Positions 16,562 to 24,421 of a stretch of DNA of 64,000 nucleotides are shown piece after piece (positions within the stretch are counted from its first letter, which is position 1; each line of letters starts with the position of its first letter). The position numbers and the translations under genes were made by a program. Source of the stretch: DRVV01 sp038868255 (lineage in GTDB: Archaea > Thermoproteota > Bathyarchaeia > Bathyarchaeales > Bathycorpusculaceae); assembly GCA_038868255.1 (NCBI GenBank), contig JAWCTJ010000001.1, positions 8,370 to 72,369 of the forward strand, given 5' to 3'. The notes beneath the pieces are model-generated. The model saw only the letters and a list, made by a program, of their open reading frames with translations, made no database searches and was not told where the DNA came from.

Positions 16562-17590
16562 CTAGATTAGGTCAAATTTAGGTCTAAGCACACGGTTCAT
16601 GACATCATCGGAGATCGCCACGGCGTGGCCTGCCATTCGTCTAGTATCTCGAGCAATCATGCTTAGCGTTATGGCCAAGTCGATATTGGTTATCTTCTCC
16701 ATGATTCTTTTAAGGATCACTTTCTCCAGCTCCCTAATTTCGTTCATCCTTCCGAACACTTTTATAGCCGAATTTACGTTCTTTTTCATGAACGCCTCCA
16801 TTGATGTCTTTTGCATTTCATAGGCCGTGGTCAGCATTTTTCCTAGAAGATTCAAAATTTCATATTCAACTTTTCTTCCTTCCAATTCTAAAATGTGGCT
16901 GGCTATTGATGAGGAGTAATAAATTAATCTGCTGAGGTCGCGTACAACTAAGGTGAAGTTGATTGCATCTGGACAGCCTTTAACTCCCAATTTTTTAGCC
17001 ACTACCGGATTGAAAGCTGCAGTAGCAACGAGGCGTATTGTAAATCGGTAATGTCTTTGTGCCTCGTTGCTTCTTTCCAGCACTTCCATTGCAAGTTGGA
17101 GGTCAAAGTTTGCCAACGCTTTTATCAAGTCTTCCTGCAATTTTAGTGAGAAAGTGAATATTTTCTCGATCAGAGACTCAATTGAAAAAACTGTTGGATC
17201 GATAATTATCTGGAACGTGAGTTTGTTTGCTTCCTCCTCGGCAACCTCCACCCCCGGGAGTTCAGCTCTAAGCTGTTTAATCTGTCTTTTCTGTTCTGCA
17301 GTTATTATATTTCTTGAAATAACATTGATTCTATCGACACCTTGAATGTAGTAGGTTACCAGGCAATATTTCAGGGAGCGTAGGTCAGGATAATCCTCCA
17401 GCGATACCGTGGTCTCAAGTGTTTTTTCGAATCCTTCTGCTGAGGGAAATAACCTTAATGACCCGTCTGGTTCTTCTGAGATAGCTATTTTCACACCGCT
17501 GCTTAGACCGTACTTCTCGACGAACTCTTTTGGAAGCGAAATGATGTAGCTTCCACCTTTAAGTTTCTGAAGTTTCCTTGTTTCCATCAT
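16562..17590 (-). CDS. AbrB-PhoU domain regulator
   Basis: This 342-residue protein has an N-terminal SpoVT/AbrB DNA-binding domain (RKLQKLKGGSYIISLPKEFV, EKYGLSSGVKIAISEE) followed by PhoU-like helical bundles (about residues 110-335; for example LAMEVLERSNEAQRHYRF and DLAITLSMIARDTRRMAGHA). This architecture is common in archaea and is annotated as phosphate-uptake or PhoU-like transcriptional regulators. AAGGTG precedes the paired ATG codons. It is divergent from the MoaD-AOR operon across a 121-base A/T-rich gap, so it may regulate itself and that operon; no phosphate transporter is nearby. Confidence 0.88.
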   Translation of the reverse strand: MMETRKLQKLKGGSYIISLPKEFVEKYGLSSGVKIAISEEPDGSLRLFPSAEGFEKTLETTVSLEDYPDLRSLKYCLVTYYIQGVDRINVISRNIITAEQKRQIKQLRAELPGVEVAEEEANKLTFQIIIDPTVFSIESLIEKIFTFSLKLQEDLIKALANFDLQLAMEVLERSNEAQRHYRFTIRLVATAAFNPVVAKKLGVKGCPDAINFTLVVRDLSRLIYYSSSIASHILELEGRKVEYEILNLLGKMLTTAYEMQKTSMEAFMKKNVNSAIKVFGRMNEIRELEKVILKRIMEKITNIDLAITLSMIARDTRRMAGHAVAISDDVMNRVLRPKFDLI

Positions 17591-17711
17591 TACACCTTCT
17601 ATAAGGTTATATTATATACGATGGCATATATACTTTTATACTTTTTGGGAAAAAATATTTCCACAACATATTTATATTAAAATTCCGCAAAATATATACG
17701 TGTGGGGACAG
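17591..17711. promoter_or_regulatory. Divergent promoter region with repeated TATATACG motif
   Basis: TATA-like boxes face both ways: AAAAGTATATATG on the minus strand near 17624-17636 for the AbrB-PhoU gene and ATTTATATTAA near 17669-17679 for the MoaD-AOR operon. TATATACG occurs at 17613-17620 and again at 17693-17700, next to each gene start. The motif could be bound by the AbrB-type regulator, but it is low-complexity sequence. Confidence 0.35.
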
Positions 17712-17990
17712 ATGCCCAAGGTGAAAGTGATGTTCCAAGCAATGTTCAGGGAAATAGCAGGCAGTAGAGAGATGGACAAAGAGATAAATAACGGGTACAC
17801 CCTTGGAGATCTTTTAAGTTATTTAGCCAAAAAATATGGAAGGGATTTCAGCGATATTATTGATCCAAAAACTGGTGAAATAAGTACGGAAGTTTGGATT
17901 TTAGTCAATGGAAAAAGTGCGAGAAAAACAAATATCCCGTTAAATGATAACGACGTGGTATACATCGGAGTGCCACTGGCAGGAGGTTAA
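17712..17990 (+). CDS. MoaD/ThiS-family ubiquitin-like sulfur carrier
   Basis: This 92-residue beta-grasp protein begins PKVKVMFQAMFREIAGSREM, the MoaD pattern, and ends in PLAGG, the terminal Gly-Gly that is adenylated and thiocarboxylated. MoaD supplies the dithiolene sulfur of molybdo- or tungstopterin. As first gene of an operon with a tungsten AOR-type enzyme it probably serves that cofactor, although archaeal SAMP-like protein tagging is possible. The ATG at 17712 matches the family start; a GTG at 17700 would add four residues and lies where a leaderless transcript might begin. Confidence 0.88.
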   Translation: MPKVKVMFQAMFREIAGSREMDKEINNGYTLGDLLSYLAKKYGRDFSDIIDPKTGEISTEVWILVNGKSARKTNIPLNDNDVVYIGVPLAGG

Positions 17991-17993
17991 AGA

Positions 17994-18137
17994 ATGAGTG
18001 AAGTTAGATGTAAAAACTGCCTTAAAAGATTCCAGGTGCCACTAGGCTCTGAAACAGCTGAATGCCCCCATTGTAAAACCAAGTATAGAATTTCATGGCC
18101 CACGCCAAATCAAGCCATGATCCGCGGCGTAGTATAA
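17994..18137 (+). CDS. 47-residue zinc-ribbon protein
   Basis: A small gene between moaD and the AOR gene, three bases after the moaD stop and 16 before the AOR start. The protein begins MSEVRCKNCLKRFQVP and has the second pair CPHCKTKYRI, giving a CxxC-x14-CxxC zinc ribbon. The tight spacing, the Shine-Dalgarno AGGAGG at the end of moaD and the intact zinc motif support a real gene. It may be a metal-binding chaperone or structural helper of the AOR complex. No family is recognised. Confidence 0.75.
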   Translation: MSEVRCKNCLKRFQVPLGSETAECPHCKTKYRISWPTPNQAMIRGVV

Positions 18138-18153
18138 ATGGAGCGTATTTAGT

Positions 18154-20043
18154 ATGTTGAAAAGAAAGATAGCCTACATTGACCTGACAGCCAAAAAAAT
18201 AGCCACAAAAGAGATTCCTGTTGAAATGCGTAAGCTGTATCTAGGCGGCAGAGGCATAAACACATACCTCAGATATAATCTTATAAAGCCGAAAATAGAC
18301 GCTCTCGGACCAGAAAACGTTCTTCTAGTTGGAGCGGGACTGCTTGGTGGGCTTCCGTGCCTAGGTTCTTCACGCTGCGATATAGCTGCAAAGTCACCAC
18401 TGACAGGGGCGGTAGGAAGCACCAATATGGGAGGTTTTTTTGCTGCAGAGATGAGGTTCGCGGGTTTCGACCATTTGGCCATAATGGGAAAGGCGGAGAA
18501 GCCTGTTTATGTATGGATAAATGATGGGCAAATTGAGATAAAGGATGCATCTCACATTTGGGGAAAAGACACTGTTGAAACTCAGGAGATCATAAGGAAA
18601 GACCATGGGGACGATGAGATCAAATGCATGGTCATAGGAGTCGCAGGTGAGAAACTAGTAAAATTTGCTAACGTCATGACCGGAATCAAGAACTCAGGTG
18701 GACGAACAGGCATGGGTGCTGTGATGGGTTCAAAGAATCTTAAAGCTATTGCAGTGAGGGGCACAAGTGATCTTGAAGTCGCTCATCCTACGGAACTACT
18801 GGAGTATTGCAGACAGCTAAATGAGAAGGTTTTAAGCACGAAATGGGCACAGGCAGAAAAGCGGTGGGGCACACTAATAATATTCAACAACACAAACACC
18901 ACGGGTTTAATAAGAGTTAAGAACTTCCAGCTGAACAAACTTGAAGACAGCGAAGATTTAGAAGCAGAAAACATAGAGCGCTACTCAATAGGCGTAGCAG
19001 GCTGTTTCGGATGTTCCGTTCACTGTAGACATCGCTATGTACTTAGAGATAGCCCCTTCGGACCCATCTATGATGAGGGCCCAGAGTACACAACACAAGG
19101 AGCCTTCGGCACCGAAGTATACTGCAAAAGAATGGAGACTCTTTTGATAGCTAATCATCTGGTAGATAGATATGGCTTGGATACTCTTGACGCTGGAAGC
19201 ATGATAGCATGGGCGATAGAACTTTATGAAAAGGGTATAATCGACGACAAAGTTACAGGCGGCATTAAACTAGAATGGGGAAACGAACAGCTTGTATATG
19301 AATTAATAAGGATGATAGCATACAGAGAAGGTTTCGGCGACATCCTAGCTGAGGGGCCCCTAGGAGCAATAGCAAAGTTCGGACCTGAATCAGCATACTA
19401 CTGCATTCACGTAAAGGGTATGAGCAACTTACAATCAGACGAGCGTCCCACGCCTAGCTTCGCCCTAGGAATAGCAACATCAACCAGAGGCGCTGACCAC
19501 TTGAGAAGCCGCCCTGCCTACGACTTGTACGGACTACCAGAAGAAGCCTTAGAGAAACTCTTGGGAGGTGGCCCTGTTTCCTCCGATTACACTTCGTATG
19601 TGGGCAAAAGCCGCATGGTGTGGCATCAGGAGCTCCTCTATTCAGTATGCGATTCCTTAGGACTCTGCAAGTTCCAGACAGTCTTTTTAGGCTTCAACAT
19701 GCCAAAGTGGGAAGAATACTCACGTCTGCTTTACCTGGCAACAGGGCTTGAATTCACAAAAGAGCAACTGATGCTCATAGGGGAGAGAATATACACGCTT
19801 GAGCGCATGTTCAACATGAGAGAAGGCTTCACAAGAAAGGATGATACATTGCCAGAACGCTACTTCAAAGAACCTACACCCGTTGGGCTTCCAATTGCCC
19901 GCGGTAAAAAAATAGATAGGGAAAAGTTCGAGCAGATGCTCGATGAATACTATGAACTTCACGGTTGGGACAAAAATGGCGTGCCAACTGAAGAAACTCT
20001 GAAGAAGCTTGGACTTGACAAAGAACCAAGTCACATGTTATAA
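18154..20043 (+). CDS. AOR-family tungsten oxidoreductase, candidate BamB-like benzoyl-CoA reductase subunit
   Basis: This 629-residue full-length AOR-family protein has the pterin-binding N-terminal domain (YLGGRGINTYL, AKSPLTGAVGSTNMGGFFA, GGRTGMGAVMGSKNLKAIAV). The [4Fe-4S] motif is CFGCSVHC, and DSLGLCKF near the C-terminus supplies the fourth cysteine. The family includes aldehyde oxidoreductases and BamB, the catalytic subunit of ATP-independent class II benzoyl-CoA reductase. The downstream gene is a BamC-like polyferredoxin, then an HdrC-like protein. Benzoyl-CoA lower-pathway genes lie 15 kb away. I therefore favour a ring reductase, but sequence alone does not exclude an aldehyde oxidoreductase. 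Confidence 0.88.
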   Translation: MLKRKIAYIDLTAKKIATKEIPVEMRKLYLGGRGINTYLRYNLIKPKIDALGPENVLLVGAGLLGGLPCLGSSRCDIAAKSPLTGAVGSTNMGGFFAAEMRFAGFDHLAIMGKAEKPVYVWINDGQIEIKDASHIWGKDTVETQEIIRKDHGDDEIKCMVIGVAGEKLVKFANVMTGIKNSGGRTGMGAVMGSKNLKAIAVRGTSDLEVAHPTELLEYCRQLNEKVLSTKWAQAEKRWGTLIIFNNTNTTGLIRVKNFQLNKLEDSEDLEAENIERYSIGVAGCFGCSVHCRHRYVLRDSPFGPIYDEGPEYTTQGAFGTEVYCKRMETLLIANHLVDRYGLDTLDAGSMIAWAIELYEKGIIDDKVTGGIKLEWGNEQLVYELIRMIAYREGFGDILAEGPLGAIAKFGPESAYYCIHVKGMSNLQSDERPTPSFALGIATSTRGADHLRSRPAYDLYGLPEEALEKLLGGGPVSSDYTSYVGKSRMVWHQELLYSVCDSLGLCKFQTVFLGFNMPKWEEYSRLLYLATGLEFTKEQLMLIGERIYTLERMFNMREGFTRKDDTLPERYFKEPTPVGLPIARGKKIDREKFEQMLDEYYELHGWDKNGVPTEETLKKLGLDKEPSHML

Positions 20044-20056
20044 GGGAGGCACCATA

Positions 20057-20551
20057 ATGGTTATGCAGAAAATTTTACTTGTTGACCCTGAAAAATGTAC
20101 AGGATGCCGTTCATGCGAGTCCGCTTGCTCGCTATTCCATGAAAAGTCCATAAATCCGGCCCTTGCGCACATACATATAGTTAAGATGGAAACTTCAGGC
20201 CTCTACATACCAATTGTATGCCTACAATGTGAGAAGCCAATATGCCAAGATGTATGTCCGGTTAAAGCAATAAAACGTGACCAAAAGACTGGAGCCGTTT
20301 TAATAGACACGGACATTTGCGTCGGATGCAGACTGTGCGCTATTTATTGCCCCTTCGCGGGACCAAGAATAAATCCGAAAAACGGAAAGCCGTTAAAGTG
20401 CGATCTATGTAATGGCGATCCTACATGTGTAAAGTTCTGCGAGCCCAAAGCTATACAGTATGTTGACGCGACACAGGCAAACATGATTAAACGGAAGAAT
20501 GCAGCTCTCCGCTTCTCAGAACTGGTGAAGAACCTTCTCGGAACGCTTTAA
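20057..20551 (+). CDS. BamC-like polyferredoxin, partner of the AOR-type enzyme
   Basis: This 164-residue four-cluster ferredoxin is of the type found beside AOR and Mo/W oxidoreductases. The cysteine sets are CTGCRSCESAC, CLQCEKPICQDVCP, CVGCRLCAIYCP and CDLCNGDPTCVKFC. It starts at the ATG at 20057, about eight bases after GGGAGG and 13 bases after the AOR stop. An upstream in-frame ATG at 20009 lies within the AOR gene and is rejected. BamC of class II benzoyl-CoA reductase has this role, carrying electrons to BamB. It could equally be the electron subunit of an aldehyde oxidoreductase. Confidence 0.9.
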   Translation: MVMQKILLVDPEKCTGCRSCESACSLFHEKSINPALAHIHIVKMETSGLYIPIVCLQCEKPICQDVCPVKAIKRDQKTGAVLIDTDICVGCRLCAIYCPFAGPRINPKNGKPLKCDLCNGDPTCVKFCEPKAIQYVDATQANMIKRKNAALRFSELVKNLLGTL

Positions 20552-20611
20552 CGTCCTCCCCTTTTCCTATTTTGACTTCAAAAAGATGGATAAACTCCTG
20601 GAAAGATCAAA

Positions 20612-21106
20612 ATGAGCGTAACCCCAGATCTCAAACTTGGATCTGAATTCTCACAAAAAAAAGGCATAACGACTGTTAAGCATTGTATTCAGTGCGGGAA
20701 ATGCTCTTCCGTTTGTCCCCTCGTTCGCCACAAGGAACATTACTCACCAATAGAGGTTATAAAGAGCGTTTTGCTGGGTTTGAAGGACATAGTCCTAAGT
20801 TCTGATGAAATTTGGCTTTGCCTCAGCTGCCAAGCCTGCACAAGGATATGCCCGGCAGGAATAAAATTTCAAGATTTCATGAACGTTTTAAGGGGAATAT
20901 TGGAGGAAAAAGGAGTAACTCATTATATTCAACGTTGCCGAAGATGCGGAAAAGAATTCACAACAACACCCGTATTAAGATTTGCTGAAAAGTTACTGCC
21001 AAAAGAAATAAGGATTGATGAGGAATATTTGATGCTTTGTCCAGACTGCAAAGCCTATGCTATTCTTACTAAGTCGGCGCCTTGGTATGGAAAAGGGATG
21101 GTTTAA
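20612..21106 (+). CDS. HdrC-like iron-sulfur protein with C-terminal zinc-ribbon-like cysteines
   Basis: This 164-residue protein has two [4Fe-4S] motifs, CIQCGKCSSVCPL (near 25) and CLSCQACTRICPA (near 70), in the HdrC spacing. A C-terminal extension has CRRCGKEF and, 36 residues later, CPDCKAY, which may form a zinc or iron site. It follows the polyferredoxin by 60 bases and is probably the last gene of the moaD-AOR operon. It would connect the AOR/ferredoxin pair to an HdrA-type flavoprotein; two HdrA genes lie upstream in the island. Confidence 0.85.
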   Translation: MSVTPDLKLGSEFSQKKGITTVKHCIQCGKCSSVCPLVRHKEHYSPIEVIKSVLLGLKDIVLSSDEIWLCLSCQACTRICPAGIKFQDFMNVLRGILEEKGVTHYIQRCRRCGKEFTTTPVLRFAEKLLPKEIRIDEEYLMLCPDCKAYAILTKSAPWYGKGMV

Positions 21107-21126
21107 CCAAAGGTTTGTTCTTTAAT

Positions 21127-21909
21127 TTATCTACCTTTGAATTCAGGTTTTCTTTTTTCTATGAAAGCGTTCACGCCCTCTTTGAAGTCTTCTGTTGACG
21201 CCATTAAGCCTGCAGCTTCAGCTTCACAGGCTAAACCTGTTCTCAAGTCAACATGGTCGCTGATGTTAACTAAGTATTTAGAAAGCTTTATTGCTAGTGG
21301 AGGTTTGTTCATGATATCCTTAGCTAGTTCTTCTACAGCTGACATTAGTTGATCAGGTGGTACAACCTTGTTAATAAGTCCCATGGCTTCAGCCGTTTTG
21401 GCATCAATTATTTTTCCCGTAAATATTAATTCCTTTGCTAGGGCTTTGCCTATCAAACGAGGCAACCTTTGAGTCCCGCCGCCTCCAGGGAGAAGTCCAA
21501 CGTTAACTTCTGGTTGTCCCAGTTTTGCAGTTTCAGATGCTAATCTAAGGTCACAAGCCATTGCAACCTCTAATCCTCCACCCAGAGCAAAACCGTTTAT
21601 GGCGGCAATTACGGGCTTTCCTATATCTTCTATCTTTAGGGTTACCTTGTGAAGAAGTCTTGAAAGTTCCCACATCTTAGCAGGCGGTATCTCCTTCACC
21701 GATTTGAGGTCTAAGCCAGCGCAAAACGCCCTTTCTCCTGTGCCTGTTAGCACTACAACTTTTACGCTTTCATCTTTTTCAGCATCTTCTAATGCTGATA
21801 TCAATTCAATCATGGTTTCTGCGTTAAGAACGTTCAGTGCCTGCGGCCGGTTTATTGTTATTGTTGCTATTCCATTTTTCTTTTCATAAATTACATTTTT
21901 AAGCTCCAT
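21127..21909 (-). CDS. Enoyl-CoA hydratase (crotonase family)
   Basis: This 260-residue crotonase shows FCAGLDLKSV (oxyanion region), INGFALGGGLEVAMACDLRL with the first catalytic Glu, and LGQPEVNVGLLPGGGGTQRL with the second. Both acid/base residues are present, so it should hydrate 2-enoyl-CoA such as crotonyl-CoA. The ATG at 21909, with AAAGGCGG upstream, is preferred because a longer frame would overlap the preceding gene. It follows the 3-hydroxyacyl-CoA dehydrogenase by 13 bases, so the two form an operon performing consecutive steps of beta-oxidation. Confidence 0.93.
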   Translation of the reverse strand: MELKNVIYEKKNGIATITINRPQALNVLNAETMIELISALEDAEKDESVKVVVLTGTGERAFCAGLDLKSVKEIPPAKMWELSRLLHKVTLKIEDIGKPVIAAINGFALGGGLEVAMACDLRLASETAKLGQPEVNVGLLPGGGGTQRLPRLIGKALAKELIFTGKIIDAKTAEAMGLINKVVPPDQLMSAVEELAKDIMNKPPLAIKLSKYLVNISDHVDLRTGLACEAEAAGLMASTEDFKEGVNAFIEKRKPEFKGR

Positions 21910-21922
21910 AGAAACCGCCTTT

Positions 21923-22792
21923 CTACTTCTTTTGTGTCCAATCATAGAATCCTTTGCCGGTTTTTCGTCCAAGCAGATTAGCCCGAACCATCTGCCTTAG
22001 AAGCAATGGTGGACTGTACTTGTCACCTAGGTTTTCACGGAAAACTTCACATATCGCAAGATGTGTATCCAGCCCAAGAAAGTCAAGTAAATATAGTGGC
22101 CCCATAGGCCAATTCAACGCGAGCCTAACGGCCTTATCTACCTCTTCAGGCTCTGCTACTCCCTCCCAAACAAGTGAAACAGCTTCATTAAGAGCTGGCA
22201 CCAATATTCTATTGACAACGAATCCCGGAGAGTCCTTCTTTACCACGATTGGCTCCTTATCCATCTTCTTTGCAGCTTCAACAGCCACCGTAACTGTTTC
22301 ATCTGAAGTTCTTACACCGCGGATTATCTCTACAAGCTTCATTAATTGTGGAGGATTAAAGAAGTGCATACCACAGAACTTTTCAGGGCGTTTCGTGGCT
22401 GATGCAAGCTCCGTGATGCTTATTGACGAGGTGTTAGTGGCAAATATTGCTTCAGGCTTTGCCAACTTGTCAATTTCTGAGAACAGGTCCTTCTTCAATT
22501 TGACATTTTCAGGGGCAGCCTCAATGACCATGTCAGCGCCAGCTACAGCCTCTTTCAAACTTAGAGTTGGATGAATCCGCTCCAATGTTTCCTTCATTTG
22601 GCTATCAGTAATTATCCCCTTCTTTAGAAATCTCTGCAGGCTATCATTAATCATCGCAAGGCCCTTGTCGAGAAATTCCTGCTTGACGTCAACCAGGTAT
22701 ACGTCAAACTTTGCAAATTGCGCGGCAATCTGTGCTATGCCATGACCCATTAACCCGGCGCCGATAACGGCTATCCGTTTAACCTCCAACAT
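21923..22792 (-). CDS. 3-hydroxyacyl-CoA dehydrogenase (3-hydroxybutyryl-CoA dehydrogenase type)
   Basis: This 289-residue enzyme has the Rossmann loop AVIGAGLMGHGIAQIAA, TNTSSISITELA, the catalytic-His segment GMHFFNPPQLMKLVEII, and the C-terminal domain (DSPGFVVNRILVPALNEAVS, GPLYLLDFLGLDT). It oxidises 3-hydroxyacyl-CoA with NAD. In a benzoyl-CoA pathway it could act on 3-hydroxypimeloyl-CoA as well as 3-hydroxybutyryl-CoA. The ATG at 22792, beginning MLEVKRIAVIG, fits the family length; an upstream start at 22816 would add eight residues. Confidence 0.93.
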   Translation of the reverse strand: MLEVKRIAVIGAGLMGHGIAQIAAQFAKFDVYLVDVKQEFLDKGLAMINDSLQRFLKKGIITDSQMKETLERIHPTLSLKEAVAGADMVIEAAPENVKLKKDLFSEIDKLAKPEAIFATNTSSISITELASATKRPEKFCGMHFFNPPQLMKLVEIIRGVRTSDETVTVAVEAAKKMDKEPIVVKKDSPGFVVNRILVPALNEAVSLVWEGVAEPEEVDKAVRLALNWPMGPLYLLDFLGLDTHLAICEVFRENLGDKYSPPLLLRQMVRANLLGRKTGKGFYDWTQKK

Positions 22793-22909
22793 TAAACCCA
22801 TCCAGAAAAGAGGCATAGATAGAAGTGGATACTTAAGTTTTGCGCAACTATGGTTGCTCCGTCATTGGTTAATTGAAAATTTACCCTAAGCGTGTCCTCC
22901 TAGTTTGTT

Positions 22910-23992
22910 TCAGAACCGTTTTTCTTTAAAGTATGGTATGACCTTATCCGCGAACAGTTGGCAGGTCTCTTTCAAGGCTGCAGGTGAAACTTGGAAGTTT
23001 ATTACGAAGTGACGGCAACCAGCTTTAACGTATTTTTCAAGCTTCTCGATTACGTCGTCAGGAGCACCGTACACGAATGGGGCCTTTTCTACAACCTCGT
23101 CAGGCAGCTCCTTGGATTTTGCAAGCCAAGCTTCCGCGTCCCTTGGAAAAACAAGTTTAAAAGTCATTTCGAAATCATATGTCGGCGGTGTAAAGCCCAT
23201 CTTTTCAAGGATTCTAGGCCGGGTAAGCAGAAGCATCTTAGCCGGCAACATTATGGCCTTTTTCGCGGTTTCCATGTCCTTTGAGACAACGGCATACATG
23301 AAATGTGCAGGTTCTATCTCTTCAGGATCTCTTCCGCATTTTTTGGCTGTTTCCCATATTTTCTCAAGGTTTTCTTTATATTCGTCAGGTAAAAGGTTAG
23401 CAGGCAACCATCCGTCGCCATACATTGCAGTTATCTCCATTGTTCTAGGTGAACTAGCAGCAATGAACAGCGGGACGGTGGGTCTGTAGCGGGTTTCAGA
23501 TATGGGAACAGCGGGTTTTGGCTGAAGGAAAGCTTTATGCAGAGTATAATATTGACCTTCAAAGTCAACGAAGTCTTCAGTAAATAGTCTTCTTATGATT
23601 TGTATTGCTTCTAAGGTTCTTTGAACAGGTTTATCGTAGGGAATGCCGAAAGGTACAAGGTTCATGGCTTCGCCTACACCTATGCCGAGAATTGCCCGCC
23701 CATTAGATAGAAAATCGCATGTTGCAGCCATTTGAGCTAAGGCGGCGGGATGATGCCTGTAAGTGTCGCTTACTCCACTTGCTAACTTTATCCTTTTGGT
23801 CTGCACTGCAAGAGCACATAGAGTGCACCATGCGTGTAATGCATCCCATCGTCTAACGCCAGTGGCTACGAGATGGTCCGGCATCCAGTAGGAGTCAAAT
23901 CCCACTTTTTCCGCGAACAGCGCAACGTCGCGTATTACTTCCCAAGGGTAGTTTGGACATTCAACGCCGAATTTTATTCCACGGGAAACCAT
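22910..23992 (-). CDS. F420-dependent LLM-class flavin oxidoreductase, possibly Mer-like
   Basis: This 360-residue luciferase-like TIM barrel has the F420-type N-terminus (IKFGVECPNYPWEVIRDVAL, FDSYWMPDHLV), KLASGVSDTYRHHPAALAQ, GRAILGIGVGEAMNLVPFG and VPLFIAASSPRTMEITAMYG. The family includes methylene-tetrahydromethanopterin reductase (Mer) and F420-dependent dehydrogenases. The formylmethanofuran dehydrogenase operon is within 2 kb, which suggests a Mer role in the C1 pathway, but an F420-dependent reductase of a CoA or aromatic intermediate is equally possible. GGAGTGA overlaps the preceding DUF35 stop, indicating coupling to the thiolase operon. Confidence 0.85.
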   Translation of the reverse strand: MVSRGIKFGVECPNYPWEVIRDVALFAEKVGFDSYWMPDHLVATGVRRWDALHAWCTLCALAVQTKRIKLASGVSDTYRHHPAALAQMAATCDFLSNGRAILGIGVGEAMNLVPFGIPYDKPVQRTLEAIQIIRRLFTEDFVDFEGQYYTLHKAFLQPKPAVPISETRYRPTVPLFIAASSPRTMEITAMYGDGWLPANLLPDEYKENLEKIWETAKKCGRDPEEIEPAHFMYAVVSKDMETAKKAIMLPAKMLLLTRPRILEKMGFTPPTYDFEMTFKLVFPRDAEAWLAKSKELPDEVVEKAPFVYGAPDDVIEKLEKYVKAGCRHFVINFQVSPAALKETCQLFADKVIPYFKEKRF

Positions 23993-23999
23993 GATGAAT

Positions 24000-24416
24000 T
24001 CACTCCGGCTTCCTTAACTCGTAGGATAGCTTTCCGTTGGGCAATTTTATGGGTACGAGTTTCAGTTCCATACCGACTTTTATTTCATCCTCCTTAATGT
24101 CCCTGCTTAGTCTTGTATAGACCCTTCCGCCTTCCTCAAGCTCAGCCACTGCAAGGGTATAGGGAACATCATCCTCAAAGCCTGTGGGTGCAAAGAATAG
24201 TGTTGTATAAGTTAGCAATCTGCATTTTCCGCTGAGGCTTTCCCACACCATGTCCTCTGAAAGGTCATTGGGGCAATCTGCTCTTGGAGGGAAATAGAGT
24301 TTTCCGCAGCGTTTACACCTCGTCGCCATTATCTTTCCATCTTCCAAGTATTTTACAAAATCAGCAACTTTGGTTTCGGAGACATAGCTTACTTTTCCAA
24401 AGACGCTAAAGCTCAT
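24000..24416 (-). CDS. DUF35 OB-fold/zinc-ribbon acyl-CoA partner of thiolase
   Basis: This protein of about 138 residues has a short N-terminal helix region, a zinc ribbon whose first half is CKRCGKLYFPPRADC, and an OB fold (LLTYTTLFFAPTGF, YTLAVAELEEGGRVYTRL). Such DUF35 proteins bind acyl-CoA and bridge thiolase to a second enzyme. The ribbon has only three clear cysteines (CxxC and a single C), so metal binding may be incomplete. GGTGA lies five bases before the ATG at 24416 and overlaps the thiolase stop. It is the separate counterpart of the DUF35 domain fused at 11067. Confidence 0.88.
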   Translation of the reverse strand: MSFSVFGKVSYVSETKVADFVKYLEDGKIMATRCKRCGKLYFPPRADCPNDLSEDMVWESLSGKCRLLTYTTLFFAPTGFEDDVPYTLAVAELEEGGRVYTRLSRDIKEDEIKVGMELKLVPIKLPNGKLSYELRKPE

Positions 24417-24421
24417 AAGCA

